64,000 nt of DNA from Variovorax sp. PBS-H4 (GCF_901827205.1 NZ_LR594675.1:4030001-4094000), one strand, 5' to 3'. Shown: positions 35,625-45,766, counted from the first letter of the stretch. The notes: a model not told the origin generated them from the sequence alone. A program made the numbers and translations.

Positions 35625-35698
35625 GGCGGGCGCGGCAGGGCGCATGCGCGCCGCATCTGTTGGAACCCGCACGGTAGCGGTTCGCCGCGAAAGCGAAT

Positions 35699-35712
35699 TT
35701 GACGAAGGTCAA
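35699..35712. promoter_or_regulatory. FNR/DNR-type box TTGAC-N4-GTCAA before nitronate monooxygenase
   Basis: TTGACGAAGGTCAA is a perfect dyad. Placement at -41.5 puts the start site near 35664, just upstream of the in-frame ATGs at 35645 and 35624, which argues against the start at 35672. Confidence 0.65.
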
Positions 35713-35886
35713 GGTTCGACACCCCCCCGGAAACGACGGATGCGTGACACACACCGTTGACACAGTGTTTCCGACTGAGGTGCGGCATTGACGCTGCCGT
35801 CGAGCGCGGCGCCTAGATTTCACCGTACGCCATCGCGGCATTCGATCCCTCCCACCGACACGCCGGGCGCCAAGAAGGAGACAGCC

Positions 35887-36096
35887 ATGAACCCAGCACA
35901 AGCTTTCCCGGGCTATGAACTGCGCTTCCACGCCCTCTTCGGAGACCGCCGCGGCTACGCCTTCCCGTGCGACGCGGTGGGCCGCGTCGACATGGACTCG
36001 CTCAGCGAGCGAGCGCGCAACAACTACCTCTACGCGCGTGCCGTCATGGGCATCGAACTCGCGTGGCCTGAAGTGCGCGAGGGCCTGCCGCATTGA
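35887..36096 (+). CDS. Small conserved-looking hypothetical protein (69 aa)
   Basis: Begins MNPAQAFPGYELRFHALFGD after AAGGAGACAGCC, an excellent ribosome site. The sequence has a repeated aromatic/glycine pattern (GDRRGYAFPCDAVGRVDMDSL) and a helix SERARNNYLYARAVMG. No membrane segment or known motif. It sits between two FNR-boxed units, directly before narK1, so it may belong to the same regulon. Function unknown. Confidence 0.65.
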   Translation: MNPAQAFPGYELRFHALFGDRRGYAFPCDAVGRVDMDSLSERARNNYLYARAVMGIELAWPEVREGLPH

Positions 36097-36114
36097 ACAC
36101 ACGGACCCGGGCCG

Positions 36115-36128
36115 TTGATTTGCATCAA
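36115..36128 (+). promoter_or_regulatory. FNR/DNR-type box of the nar operon, perfect TTGAT-N4-ATCAA
   Basis: TTGATTTGCATCAA centred at 36121.5. Placement at -41.5 gives a start site near 36163 and a leader of about 20 bases to the TTG start of narK1. It probably controls the whole narK1-narK2-narGHJI unit. Confidence 0.8.
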
Positions 36129-36182
36129 CACGGGCGGCAGACCGGAACCCTAAGCTCGACGCAGATCACCAGGAGACTCCTC

Positions 36183-37496
36183 TTGCAGCAGCGCGCCCAC
36201 CCCGCCGGAACTTTCCATAGTCCTCCCGCCACGTCGGTTCGGACGCCCGCCAAGGCATGGCGCGTGCTCGCCGTCAGCACCCTGGCCTTCACCGCCTGCT
36301 TCATGGTGTGGATGATGTTCGGCGTCATCGGCATCCCGATCCGCAAGGCGTTGAACCTCAATGCGACGGAGTTCGGGCTGCTCACCGCCATGCCCGTGCT
36401 GAGCGGCTCGCTCGTGCGCGTGCCGCTGGGCATCTGGACCGATCGCTTCGGGGGACGCATCGTCATGGCGTGGGTGATGGGCCTCGCCATCCCCGCCATC
36501 TGGCTGCTGTCGTATGCCACGCAGTACTGGCAGTTCCTCGCGCTGGGTCTCTTCATCGGCCTGGCGGGCGGGTCTTTTTCCGTCGGCACGCCCTACGTCG
36601 CGCGCTGGTTCCCGCGCGGCCAGCAGGGCTTCGCGATGGGCATCTACGGCGCCGGCAACTCCGGCGCGGCCGTGAACAAATTCATCGCCCCCGCCATCGT
36701 CGTGGCGTTCGGATGGACCATGGTGCCCCAGGTCTACGCCGCCATCATGCTCGGCGCACTGCTGCTCTTCTGGTTCATGAGCGAGACCGATCCCACGCAC
36801 CAGAGCGCGGGCACCGTGTCCTTCACCGATCAGCTCAAGACGCTGAACGATCCGCGCGTGCTGCGCTACTGCCAGTACTACAGCATCGTCTTCGGCGGCT
36901 ACGTCGCGCTGTCCCTGTGGATGGTGCAGTTCTATGTCGGCGAGTTCGGTCTCGACATCCGCGTCGCAGCCTTGCTGGCGGCCTGCTTCTCGCTGCCGGG
37001 CGGCGTGCTGCGCGCCGTCGGCGGCTGGCTGTCCGACAAGTACGGGGCGCACAGCGTCACCTGGTGGGTGCTGTGGGTCTGCTGGATCTGCCTGTTCCTG
37101 CTGAGCTACCCGCAGACCGATTTCACGGTCCTCACCGTCAACGGGCCCCGCACCTTCCACATCGGCCTGAACGTCTATGCCTTCACGGCCCTGATGTTCG
37201 TGCTCGGCATCGCCATGGCCTTCGGCAAGGCGAGTGTCTTCAAGTACATCAGCGACGACTACCCGCAGAACATCGGCGCGATCAGCGGCGTCGTCGGCCT
37301 GGCCGGCGGCCTCGGCGGCTTCGTGCTGCCGATCCTGTTCGGCGCGCTGATGGATCTCACCGGCGTCCGCTCCAGTGCCTTCATGCTGCTCTACGGCGTC
37401 GTCTGGGTCTCGCTGATCTGGATGTACTTCACCGAAGTCCGCCGCACCGCGGTGATGGGCAAGGACGCCCCCGCCGCGCCATCGTTCGCCCGCTAG
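36183..37496 (+). CDS. narK1: Nitrate/nitrite transporter, NarK1 type
   Basis: 437 residues of the major facilitator superfamily with 12 membrane helices. The nitrate-porter signatures are visible: GLAGGSFSVGTPYVARWFPRGQQGFAMGIYGAGNSGAA in the first half and GLAGGLGGFVLPILFGALMDLTG in the second. The TTG start at 36183 is chosen because AGGAG lies 7 bases before it and upstream codons would precede the expected transcription start. NarK1 proteins are usually nitrate/proton symporters that start anaerobic nitrate uptake. It is followed after 19 bases by narK2. Confidence 0.88.
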   Translation: MQQRAHPAGTFHSPPATSVRTPAKAWRVLAVSTLAFTACFMVWMMFGVIGIPIRKALNLNATEFGLLTAMPVLSGSLVRVPLGIWTDRFGGRIVMAWVMGLAIPAIWLLSYATQYWQFLALGLFIGLAGGSFSVGTPYVARWFPRGQQGFAMGIYGAGNSGAAVNKFIAPAIVVAFGWTMVPQVYAAIMLGALLLFWFMSETDPTHQSAGTVSFTDQLKTLNDPRVLRYCQYYSIVFGGYVALSLWMVQFYVGEFGLDIRVAALLAACFSLPGGVLRAVGGWLSDKYGAHSVTWWVLWVCWICLFLLSYPQTDFTVLTVNGPRTFHIGLNVYAFTALMFVLGIAMAFGKASVFKYISDDYPQNIGAISGVVGLAGGLGGFVLPILFGALMDLTGVRSSAFMLLYGVVWVSLIWMYFTEVRRTAVMGKDAPAAPSFAR

Positions 37497-37515
37497 GGCA
37501 TACCAGGAACACACC

Positions 37516-38937
37516 ATGAACCCAAGCACCGCCGTCCCCGCCGGGCCTGCCCGGCACGGCCGCGTCCTGTCGATCTGGACGCCGGAAGACAAGGATTTCT
37601 GGGAGCGTGAGGGCCAGGCGATCGCGAAGCTGAACCTCTGGATCAGCGTCCCCGCCCTCTTCCTCGCGTTCGCCATCTGGCAGGTCTGGAGCGTCGTTGC
37701 CGTCGGCCTGCCGGGCCTCGGCTTCAAGTACTCGACCAACCAGCTGTTCTGGCTCGCCGCCGCGCCGGCCTTGTCGGGTGCCACGCTGCGCATCTTCTAT
37801 TCCTTCATCGTGCCCATCGTGGGCGGGCGGCGGTGGACCGCCATCGCCACCGCCACCCTGCTGATCCCGGCCATCGGCATCGGCTACGCGGTGCAGGACA
37901 ACACCACGCCCTACGCGACCATGCTGGTGCTGGCGCTGCTGTGCGGCCTGGGAGGCGGCAACTTCAGCTCCAGCATGTCCAACATCAGCTTCTTCTTCCC
38001 GAAGGAGCGCAAGGGCTCGGCGCTCGGCGTCAATGCCGGGCTGGGCAACCTCGGCGTATCGGTGGTGCAGTTCCTCAGCCCGCTCGTCATCACCGCCGGC
38101 GTCTTCGGCGTGTTCGGCGGCGACCCTCAGACCATCACCAAGGCCGGCCAGGCCACCCAGGTGTGGACGCAGAATGCCGCTTTCATCTGGGTGCCGTGGA
38201 TCGCCCTCACCTCGCTGGCGGCCTGGTTCGGCATGAACGACATCGCGGACGCGCGTGCCTCCTTCGCCACGCAGGCCACGATCTTCAGGCGCAAGCACAA
38301 CTGGCTGATGTGCGTGCTCTACCTCGGCACCTTCGGTTCCTTCATCGGCTACGCGGCCGGCTTCCCGCTGCTCATCAAGAGCCAGTTCCCCGGTGTCAAC
38401 CCGCTCGCCTATGCATGGCTCGGGCCGCTGGTCGGCGCGGTGGTACGGCCTTTCGGCGGCTGGCTGGCCGACAAGCTCGGCGGCGCGCGCGTCACCTTCT
38501 GGAACTTCGTGGTGATGGCGCTGGCCGTGCTCGGCGTGCTGTACTTCCTGCCGCATGGCGGGACCGGCGGCAGCTTCGCGGGCTTCTTCCTGATGTTCCT
38601 GGTGCTCTTCCTGACCACCGGCATCGGCAACGGCTCGACCTTCCGGATGATCCCGGTGATCTTCCTCAACCAGGCGATGCGCGGCGTGCGCCCCGACGAT
38701 GCCGATGCGGTCGCCCGCGCCACCAAGGAAGGCAACACCGAGGGCGCCGCCACGCTCGGCTTCACCGCCGCCATGGCCGCCTACGGCGGCTTCTTCATCC
38801 CCAAGAGCTACGGCACCTCGATCAGCCTCACGGGCTCGCCCGATGCCGCGCTCTATGTCTTCGTCGTGTTCTACCTGGTCTGCATCGCCATCACCTGGTG
38901 GTACTACAGCCGCAAGAACGCGCCGATGCCCTGCTGA
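37516..38937 (+). CDS. narK2: Nitrate/nitrite transporter, NarK2 type
   Basis: 473-residue major facilitator protein with an extended N-terminus (RVLSIWTPEDKDFWEREGQAI) typical of NarK2 antiporters. Nitrate signatures: GLGGGNFSSSMSNISFFFPKERKGSALGVNAGLGNLGVS and, in the second half, GAAATLGFTAAMAAYGGFFIP-like residues near 410-430. It probably exchanges nitrate for nitrite once respiration has begun. The narK1-narK2 pair before narGHJI is common in denitrifying proteobacteria, where the two may also be fused. Confidence 0.9.
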   Translation: MNPSTAVPAGPARHGRVLSIWTPEDKDFWEREGQAIAKLNLWISVPALFLAFAIWQVWSVVAVGLPGLGFKYSTNQLFWLAAAPALSGATLRIFYSFIVPIVGGRRWTAIATATLLIPAIGIGYAVQDNTTPYATMLVLALLCGLGGGNFSSSMSNISFFFPKERKGSALGVNAGLGNLGVSVVQFLSPLVITAGVFGVFGGDPQTITKAGQATQVWTQNAAFIWVPWIALTSLAAWFGMNDIADARASFATQATIFRRKHNWLMCVLYLGTFGSFIGYAAGFPLLIKSQFPGVNPLAYAWLGPLVGAVVRPFGGWLADKLGGARVTFWNFVVMALAVLGVLYFLPHGGTGGSFAGFFLMFLVLFLTTGIGNGSTFRMIPVIFLNQAMRGVRPDDADAVARATKEGNTEGAATLGFTAAMAAYGGFFIPKSYGTSISLTGSPDAALYVFVVFYLVCIAITWWYYSRKNAPMPC

Positions 38938-38971
38938 CCCGCCTCCCCGCCAACAACGAACAGAACCCACC

Positions 38972-41900
38972 ATGAGCCACTTTCTGGACCGCCTCACCTA
39001 CTTCGCGCAACCGCGCGAATCCTTCGCCGACGGCCATGGGCAAGTCACGGGCGAGGACCGCAGCTGGGAGCGTGCCTACCGCGATCGGTGGGCGCACGAC
39101 AAGATCGTGCGCAGCACGCACGGCGTGAACTGCACCGGCTCCTGTTCGTGGAAGATCTACGTCAAGGGCGGCATCGTCACGTGGGAGACCCAGCAGACGG
39201 ACTACCCCAGGACCCGCTGGGACATGCCCAACCACGAGCCGCGCGGCTGCGCACGCGGCGCCAGCTACAGCTGGTACCTGTACAGCGCCAACCGCGTGAA
39301 GTACCCCATGGTGCGCGGACCGCTGCTGAAGGCCTGGCGCGCCGCGCGCCGCAGTCACGCGCCGGTCGAGGCCTGGGCCTCGATCGTCGAGGACGAAGCC
39401 GTGCGCCGCAGCTACCAGAGCCAGCGCGGACTGGGCGGCTTCGCGCGCTCGAGCTGGGACGAGGTCAACGAGATCGTCGCCGCGAGCAACATCTACACCA
39501 TCCGCCAGCACGGCCCGGACCGCATCATCGGCTTCTCGCCCATCCCGGCGATGTCGATGGTGAGCTACGCGGCCGGCAGCCGCTACTTGAGCCTCATCGG
39601 CGGCGTGTGCATGAGCTTCTACGACTGGTACTGCGACCTCCCGCCTTCGAGCCCGCAGGTCTGGGGCGAGCAGACCGACGTGCCGGAGTCGGCCGACTGG
39701 TACAACAGCAGCTACATCATTGCCTGGGGCTCCAACGTTCCCCAGACGCGCACGCCCGACGCGCACTTCTTCACCGAAGTCCGCTACAAGGGCACCAAGA
39801 CCGTCGCCATCACCCCCGACTATTCGGAGGTGGCCAAGCTCTCCGACCTGTGGATGCACCCCAAGCAGGGCACGGATGCCGCGCTCGCGATGGCCATGGG
39901 GCACGTGATCCTCAAGGAGTTCTACTTCGACCGGCGCAGCGCCTACTTCGACGACTACGCGCGCCGCTACACCGACCTGCCCATGCTGGTGATGCTGAAG
40001 GCGCACACCCTGCCCTCCGGCGAGCGCGTGATGGTGCCGGACCGCTACGTGCGCGCCAGCGATTTCGGCGACCGGCTGGGCCAGGCGAACAACCCCGAGT
40101 GGAAGACCGTCGCCCTGGCCGAAGACGGGCGCGTCGTGGTGCCGCAGGGCGCCATCGGTTTCCGGTGGGGCGCCGACGGCCGTGCGGACAAGGGGCAGTG
40201 GAACCTCGAGTCAAAGGAGGCCCGCGAAGGCGCCGACGTGAAGCTGCGGCTGTCCATGCTCGAGGCCGGTACGTGCGAGACGGCGCAGGTCGGCTTCCCC
40301 TACTTCGGCGGCATCCCGACCGCGCACTTTCCAGGCAACGAGCAGAGCGACGTGCTGGTGCGCACGGTGCCCGTGCACCAGCTCGCGCTCGGCGCCTCGG
40401 GGGAGCCCGCCCTGGTCGCGACCGTGTTCGACCTGCAGGCCGCCAACTACGGCGTGGCCCGTGGCCTGCCGGGCGAGCGGGCGGCGGCCGGCTACGACGA
40501 CGACACCCCCTACACGCCCGCCTGGCAGGAGAAGATCACCGGCGTGCCGCGCGACCAGGTCATCACCGTGGCGCGCCAGTTCGCCGACAACGCCGACAAG
40601 ACCGGCGGCAAGTCGATGGTGATCATCGGCGCCGCGATGAACCACTGGTACCACAGCGACATGAACTACCGGGGCGTCATCAACATGCTGATGATGTGCG
40701 GCTGCATCGGGCAGAGCGGCGGCGGCTGGGCCCACTATGTCGGCCAGGAGAAGCTGCGCCCGCAGACGGGCTGGACGGCGCTGGCCTTCGCGCTGGACTG
40801 GATCCGCCCGCCCCGTCAGATGAACTCCACCAGCTTCTTCTACGCCCATACCGACCAGTGGCGCTACGAGAAGCTGGGCATGGAGGAAGTGCTTTCGCCC
40901 CTGGCCGACAAGGCGGCCTACGCCGGCACCATGATCGACTACAACGTGCGCGCCGAGCGCATGGGCTGGCTCCCCTCGGCGCCGCAGCTGCAGACCAATC
41001 CGCTGCAGGTCGCCCGCGACGCCGCGGCGGCCGGCATGGACGGCGCGGCCTACACCGCCCGCTCGCTGAAAGACGGCTCGCTGCGCATGAGCTGCGAGGA
41101 CCCGGACCATCCGTCCAACTGGCCGCGCAACATGTTCGTGTGGCGCTCCAACATCCTGGGTTCCTCGGGCAAGGGCCACGAGTACTTCCTGAAGCACCTG
41201 CTGGGCACCACGCACGGCGTCCAGGGCAAGGACCTGGGCCCGGACGAGGCCAAGCCCGCCGAGGTGGTCTGGCACGACAAGGCGCCCGAGGGCAAGCTCG
41301 ACCTGCTGGTCACGCTGGACTTCCGCATGAGCACCACCTGCCTGTACTCCGACATCGTGCTGCCGACCGCCACCTGGTACGAGAAGAACGACCTCAACAC
41401 CAGCGACATGCATCCCTTCATCCACCCGCTGTCGACCGCGGTCGACCCGGCCTGGCAGGCGCGCAGCGACTGGGAGATCTACAAGGGCTTCGCCCGCACC
41501 TTCAGCGCCCTGTGCCACGGCCATCTCGGCGTCGAGAAGGAGGTTGTGCTGACCCCCCTGATGCACGACTCCCCCGCCGAACTCGCGCAGCCCTTCGGCG
41601 TGGCCGACTGGAAGCGCGGCGAATGCGAACTCATCCCCGGCAAGACGGCGCCGCAGATCGCGGTGGTCGAGCGCGACTACCCGAACGTCTACAAGCGCTT
41701 CACCGCCCTGGGCCCGCTGATGGACAAGGTCGGCAACGGCGGCAAGGGCATCGCCTGGAAGACCGGCACCGAGGTGGAGGAACTGGGCCAGCTCAACGGC
41801 CGGGTGACCGAGGCCGGCGCGACGCAGGGCATGCCGAGCATCGACACCGACATCGACGCCTGCGAGGTCATCCTGCAGCTCGCGCCCGAGACCAACGGCC

Positions 41901-42745
41901 ACGTCGCCGTGAAGGCCTGGGAGGCGCTGGGCGCCCAGACGGGACGTGACCACACGCACCTCGCCGTGTACCGCGAGGACGAGAAGATCCGCTTCCGCGA
42001 CGTGCAGGCGCAGCCGCGCAAGATCATCTCGTCGCCCACCTGGAGCGGCATCGAGAGCGAGAAGGTCTCCTACAACGCCTGCTACACCAACGTGCATGAG
42101 CTGATCCCATGGCGCACCCTCACCGGCCGCCAGCAGTTCTACCTCGACCATCCATGGATGACGGCGTTCGGCGAAGGCTTCGCGGCCTACCGTCCGCCGG
42201 TGGACCTGAAGACGACGCAGGCGATCCACAACATCCGCGGCAACGGCAATCCGGAGATCCAGCTCAACTTCATCACGCCCCACCAGAAGTGGGGCATCCA
42301 CTCGACCTACAGCGACAACCTTCTGATGTTGACGCTCAATCGGGGCGGCCCGGTGATCTGGCTGTCGGAAGACGACGCGAAGCGCGCCGGCATCGTGGAC
42401 AACGACTGGGTCGAGCTGTTCAATGTCAACGGCGCCATCGCGGCGCGGGCGGTGGTGAGCCAGCGCGTCAATCCCGGCATGGTGCTGATGTACCACGCGC
42501 AGGAAAAGACCATCAACACGCCCGGCTCGGAGATCACCGGGACCCGCGGCGGCATTCACAACTCCGTGACCCGCATCGTCTTGAAGCCCACGCACATGAT
42601 CGGCGGCTACGCCCAGTTCAGCTACGGCTTCAACTACTACGGGACCATCGGCACCAACCGCGACGAGTTCGTGGTGGTGCGCAAGATGAACCGCGTCGAC
42701 TGGCTCGACACCCCGGCCGAGGCACCGGCCGCCGCCGCTGCCTGA
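38972..42745 (+). CDS. narG: Respiratory nitrate reductase alpha subunit
   Basis: 1257 residues, matching the usual length of about 1240-1260. It starts MSHFLDRLTYFAQPRESFADGHG; the frame is open upstream within narK2 but that part is not NarG. The FS0 cluster ligands lie in STHGVNCTGSCSWKIY (HxxxC...C). The molybdenum-ligand aspartate is in SFYDWYCDLPPSSPQVWGEQ. The C-terminal molybdopterin-dinucleotide domain reads GDNDWVELFNVNGA-like and NTPGSEITGTRGGIHNSV. It reduces nitrate to nitrite on the cytoplasmic side. No good ribosome site precedes the ATG; translation may be coupled to narK2. Confidence 0.97.
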   Translation: MSHFLDRLTYFAQPRESFADGHGQVTGEDRSWERAYRDRWAHDKIVRSTHGVNCTGSCSWKIYVKGGIVTWETQQTDYPRTRWDMPNHEPRGCARGASYSWYLYSANRVKYPMVRGPLLKAWRAARRSHAPVEAWASIVEDEAVRRSYQSQRGLGGFARSSWDEVNEIVAASNIYTIRQHGPDRIIGFSPIPAMSMVSYAAGSRYLSLIGGVCMSFYDWYCDLPPSSPQVWGEQTDVPESADWYNSSYIIAWGSNVPQTRTPDAHFFTEVRYKGTKTVAITPDYSEVAKLSDLWMHPKQGTDAALAMAMGHVILKEFYFDRRSAYFDDYARRYTDLPMLVMLKAHTLPSGERVMVPDRYVRASDFGDRLGQANNPEWKTVALAEDGRVVVPQGAIGFRWGADGRADKGQWNLESKEAREGADVKLRLSMLEAGTCETAQVGFPYFGGIPTAHFPGNEQSDVLVRTVPVHQLALGASGEPALVATVFDLQAANYGVARGLPGERAAAGYDDDTPYTPAWQEKITGVPRDQVITVARQFADNADKTGGKSMVIIGAAMNHWYHSDMNYRGVINMLMMCGCIGQSGGGWAHYVGQEKLRPQTGWTALAFALDWIRPPRQMNSTSFFYAHTDQWRYEKLGMEEVLSPLADKAAYAGTMIDYNVRAERMGWLPSAPQLQTNPLQVARDAAAAGMDGAAYTARSLKDGSLRMSCEDPDHPSNWPRNMFVWRSNILGSSGKGHEYFLKHLLGTTHGVQGKDLGPDEAKPAEVVWHDKAPEGKLDLLVTLDFRMSTTCLYSDIVLPTATWYEKNDLNTSDMHPFIHPLSTAVDPAWQARSDWEIYKGFARTFSALCHGHLGVEKEVVLTPLMHDSPAELAQPFGVADWKRGECELIPGKTAPQIAVVERDYPNVYKRFTALGPLMDKVGNGGKGIAWKTGTEVEELGQLNGRVTEAGATQGMPSIDTDIDACEVILQLAPETNGHVAVKAWEALGAQTGRDHTHLAVYREDEKIRFRDVQAQPRKIISSPTWSGIESEKVSYNACYTNVHELIPWRTLTGRQQFYLDHPWMTAFGEGFAAYRPPVDLKTTQAIHNIRGNGNPEIQLNFITPHQKWGIHSTYSDNLLMLTLNRGGPVIWLSEDDAKRAGIVDNDWVELFNVNGAIAARAVVSQRVNPGMVLMYHAQEKTINTPGSEITGTRGGIHNSVTRIVLKPTHMIGGYAQFSYGFNYYGTIGTNRDEFVVVRKMNRVDWLDTPAEAPAAAAA

Positions 42746-42761
42746 ACCGAGGAGAACCCAC

Positions 42762-44294
42762 ATGAAAATACGCGCGCAAATCGGCATGGTCCTGAACCTG
42801 GACAAATGCATCGGCTGCCACACCTGCTCCGTCACCTGCAAGAACGTCTGGACCAGCCGCCCGGGCGTCGAGTACGCCTGGTTCAACAACGTCGAGACCA
42901 AGCCCGGCATCGGCTACCCGAAAGAATGGGAGAACCAGGGCAAGTGGCAGGGCGGATGGGTCCGCAAGCCCGACGGCTCGATCGAGCCGCGCCAGGGCGG
43001 CAAGTGGCGCCTGCTCATGCGCATCTTCGCGAACCCGAACCTGCCGCAGATCGACGACTACTACGAGCCCTTCACCTTCGACTACGAGCACCTGCAGTCG
43101 GCGCCGGCCATGAAGGCGCCGCCCACCGCGCGGCCGCGCAGCCTCATCACCGGGCAGCGCATGGAGAAGATCGAGTGGGGTCCGAACTGGGAAGAGATCC
43201 TCGGCGGCGAATTCGCCAAGCGCAGCAAGGACGCCAACCTCGACAGCTTCGACCAGGTGCAGAAGGAGATGGTCGGCCAGTTCGAGAACACCTTCATGAT
43301 GTATCTCCCGCGCCTGTGCGAGCACTGCCTGAACCCGGCCTGTGTCGCCTCCTGTCCGTCGGGCTCCATCTACAAGCGCGAGGAAGACGGCATCGTGCTG
43401 ATCGACCAGGACAAGTGCCGCGGGTGGCGCATGTGCGTTTCCGGCTGCCCGTACAAGAAGATCTACTACAACTGGCAGAGCGGCAAGGCCGAGAAGTGCA
43501 TCTTCTGCTACCCGCGCATCGAAGCTGGCCAGCCGACCGTCTGCTCCGAGACCTGCGTCGGGCGCATCCGCTACCTCGGCGTGCTGCTCTACGACGCCGA
43601 CCGCATCCAGGAAGCGGCCAGCGTACCGGACGAGAAGGACCTCTACGAGGCCCAGCTCGGCCTCTTCCTCGATCCGCACGATCCCATGGTGATCGCGCAG
43701 GCACGGCAGGACGGCATCCCCGAAGCGTGGCTCGAAGCCGCGCGCAACAGCCCGGTCTACAAGATGGCGATGGACTGGAAGGTCGCGCTGCCTTTGCATC
43801 CGGAGTACCGCACGCTGCCGATGGTCTGGTACGTGCCGCCGCTGTCGCCCATCACGGCCGCCGCGAACGCGGGCCATGTCGGCGCAAACGGCGCGATTCC
43901 CGACGTGCACCAGATGCGCATCCCCGTGCAGTACCTCGCCAACCTGCTGACCGCCGGCGCCACCGCGCCCGTGGTGCGCTCGCTGGAGCGCATGCTGGCC
44001 ATGCGCACCTACCAGCGCGGCAAGCATGTCGATCGCTTCGAGGACCCTTCCGTCCTCGCCCAGGTCGGCCTGAGCGCCGCGCAGGTCGAGGAGATGTACC
44101 AGGTGATGGCCATCGCCAACTACGAGGACCGTTTCGTCATCCCGTCGAGCCACCGCGAGTACGCGGAGGACACCTTCGACATGAAGGGCGGCTGCGGCTT
44201 CTCCTTCGGCAACGGCTGTTCCGATGGCAGCTCCGAAGCGAGCCTCTTCGGCGGCGGCAAGCGCCGCACGATTCCGATCCACGCCGACGTCTGA
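42762..44294 (+). CDS. narH: Respiratory nitrate reductase beta subunit
   Basis: 510 residues with four iron-sulfur clusters. Cys groups: DKCIGCHTCSVTCKNVW, LCEHCLNPACVASCPSG, DKCRGWRMCVSGCPYKK (the Trp marks the 3Fe-4S site) and KCIFCYPRIEAGQPTVCSETC. The C-terminal region matches NarH length and pattern, ending after FSFGNGCSDG. It carries electrons from NarI to NarG. GAGGAG before the ATG is a strong ribosome site. Confidence 0.97.
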   Translation: MKIRAQIGMVLNLDKCIGCHTCSVTCKNVWTSRPGVEYAWFNNVETKPGIGYPKEWENQGKWQGGWVRKPDGSIEPRQGGKWRLLMRIFANPNLPQIDDYYEPFTFDYEHLQSAPAMKAPPTARPRSLITGQRMEKIEWGPNWEEILGGEFAKRSKDANLDSFDQVQKEMVGQFENTFMMYLPRLCEHCLNPACVASCPSGSIYKREEDGIVLIDQDKCRGWRMCVSGCPYKKIYYNWQSGKAEKCIFCYPRIEAGQPTVCSETCVGRIRYLGVLLYDADRIQEAASVPDEKDLYEAQLGLFLDPHDPMVIAQARQDGIPEAWLEAARNSPVYKMAMDWKVALPLHPEYRTLPMVWYVPPLSPITAAANAGHVGANGAIPDVHQMRIPVQYLANLLTAGATAPVVRSLERMLAMRTYQRGKHVDRFEDPSVLAQVGLSAAQVEEMYQVMAIANYEDRFVIPSSHREYAEDTFDMKGGCGFSFGNGCSDGSSEASLFGGGKRRTIPIHADV

Positions 44295-44306
44295 ACCGGA
44301 GCGCCC

Positions 44307-44987
44307 ATGAAAACCCAACGCCATACGCTGCGCGCCCTCGCCCTGCTGCTCGGCTATCCCGATGAGCGGGTCCGGGGGCTCCTGCCCCTCGTGGCCGATG
44401 CGCTCGATGCCGAAGGCGCGCTGTCCGCCCCGCGGCGCCGGGAGCTGCGCGCCTTCGCGCGCGCGCTCGGCCGCATGGACCCGATCGATGCCGAGATGCA
44501 GTTCGTCGAGCTCTTCGACCGCGGCCGCAGCACGTCGCTGCACCTCTTCGAGCACGTGCACGGCGACTCGCGCGAGCGCGGCCCGGCCATGGTCGACCTG
44601 GTCAAGACCTACGAGACGGCCGGCCTGTTCATCGGGCCGCACGAGGTCCCCGACCATCTCTGCGTGGTGCTGGAGTTCGCCTCCACCCAGCCGCCCCCGC
44701 TCGCGCGCGACTTCCTGGGCGAGATGGCACACATCCTGACCGTTATCTTCAGCGCGCTGCGAAAGCGCGAGAGCCCCTACGCCAGTGTCGTGGCCGCCAT
44801 CCTCGAACTCGCAGGCCGCAAGGCCGAGGCGGTCCCGGTACCGGATGACCAGCCGCTGGACGAGGCCTGGGCCGAGCCTGCCGCATTCGACGGCTGCAGC
44901 ACCCAGGGCCAGGCGCGTCCGGGCCAGCCGCAACCCCTCCACTTCGTCCGCAAGGCGCCCGGAAGCGCCGCGGGAGCCCGCGCATGA
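44307..44987 (+). CDS. narJ: Nitrate reductase assembly chaperone
   Basis: 226-residue helical TorD/NarJ-type chaperone that inserts the molybdenum cofactor and stabilises NarGH before membrane docking. It begins with the typical LRALALLLGYPDERVRGLLP, and contains EMQFVELFDRGRSTSLHLFEHVHGDSRERG, the family signature. The C-terminal tail is proline rich. Its stop overlaps the narI start by 4 bases. Confidence 0.95.
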   Translation: MKTQRHTLRALALLLGYPDERVRGLLPLVADALDAEGALSAPRRRELRAFARALGRMDPIDAEMQFVELFDRGRSTSLHLFEHVHGDSRERGPAMVDLVKTYETAGLFIGPHEVPDHLCVVLEFASTQPPPLARDFLGEMAHILTVIFSALRKRESPYASVVAAILELAGRKAEAVPVPDDQPLDEAWAEPAAFDGCSTQGQARPGQPQPLHFVRKAPGSAAGARA

Positions 44988-45766
44988 ACGCACTCGACAA
45001 CTTCCTCTTCGGCATCTATCCGTACATCTGCCTGAGCGTCTTCCTGCTCGGCAGCCTGATCCGGTTCGACCGCGACCAGTACACCTGGAAGAGCGATTCC
45101 TCGCAGCTGCTGCGGGCCGGCCAGCTGCGCTGGGGCAGCAACCTCTTCCACGCCGGCGTGCTCTTTCTCTTCTTCGGCCACTTCGTGGGCATGCTCACGC
45201 CGCACTTCGTCTACGAGCCCTTCATCAACGCGGGCAACAAGCAGCTCTTCGCGATGCTGACGGGCGGCGTGGCCGGGGTCCTCGGCTTCGCGGGCGTCAC
45301 GATCCTGCTGCACCGGCGCCTCTCCGATGCGCGCATCCGCGCGAACTCCAAGTCCAGCGACATCGCGCTGCTGGTCGTGCTCTGGCTGCAGTTCGCGCTC
45401 GGCCTGGCGACCATTCCACTCTCGGCACAGCACCTGGACGGCGGGATGATGCTGCGCCTGGCCGAATGGGCGCAGCGCATCGTCACCTTCCGCGGCGGCG
45501 CGGCCGAGCTGCTGGACGGCGCGAGCTGGGTGTTCAAGGCCCACATGTTCCTGGGCATGTCGATCTTCCTGATCTTCCCGTTCACCCGGCTGGTGCATGT
45601 GTGGAGCGGCTTCGCAACGGTGGCCTACCTGGTGCGGCCCTACCAGGTGGTGCGCACCCGGCGCCAGCTCGACCGGCAGGCGGTGCAGCCGGCGCCCGCC
45701 GCCGCGCCGCAGCAGCACGAGGCGCGGCCGCTACCGGTGGTCGCGCAGCCGCGGGGGACCGCATGA
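44984..45766 (+). CDS. narI: Respiratory nitrate reductase gamma subunit (cytochrome b)
   Basis: 260 residues with five membrane helices and the heme-ligand histidines in NLFHAGVLFLFFGHFVGM and KAHMFLGMSIFLIFPFTRLVHVWSG. Quinol oxidation and the two b hemes are located here. The C-terminus is longer than in E. coli and proline/alanine rich (about residues 225-260). Its stop overlaps the parvulin start by 4 bases. Confidence 0.96.
   Translation: MNALDNFLFGIYPYICLSVFLLGSLIRFDRDQYTWKSDSSQLLRAGQLRWGSNLFHAGVLFLFFGHFVGMLTPHFVYEPFINAGNKQLFAMLTGGVAGVLGFAGVTILLHRRLSDARIRANSKSSDIALLVVLWLQFALGLATIPLSAQHLDGGMMLRLAEWAQRIVTFRGGAAELLDGASWVFKAHMFLGMSIFLIFPFTRLVHVWSGFATVAYLVRPYQVVRTRRQLDRQAVQPAPAAAPQQHEARPLPVVAQPRGTA

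Noticed and set aside
40211..42910. Open minus-strand frame of 899 codons opposite narG
   Set aside because: It is a high-GC shadow of narG. The protein is His/Val/Arg/Gly rich without any family motif, while the plus strand has all NarG signatures.
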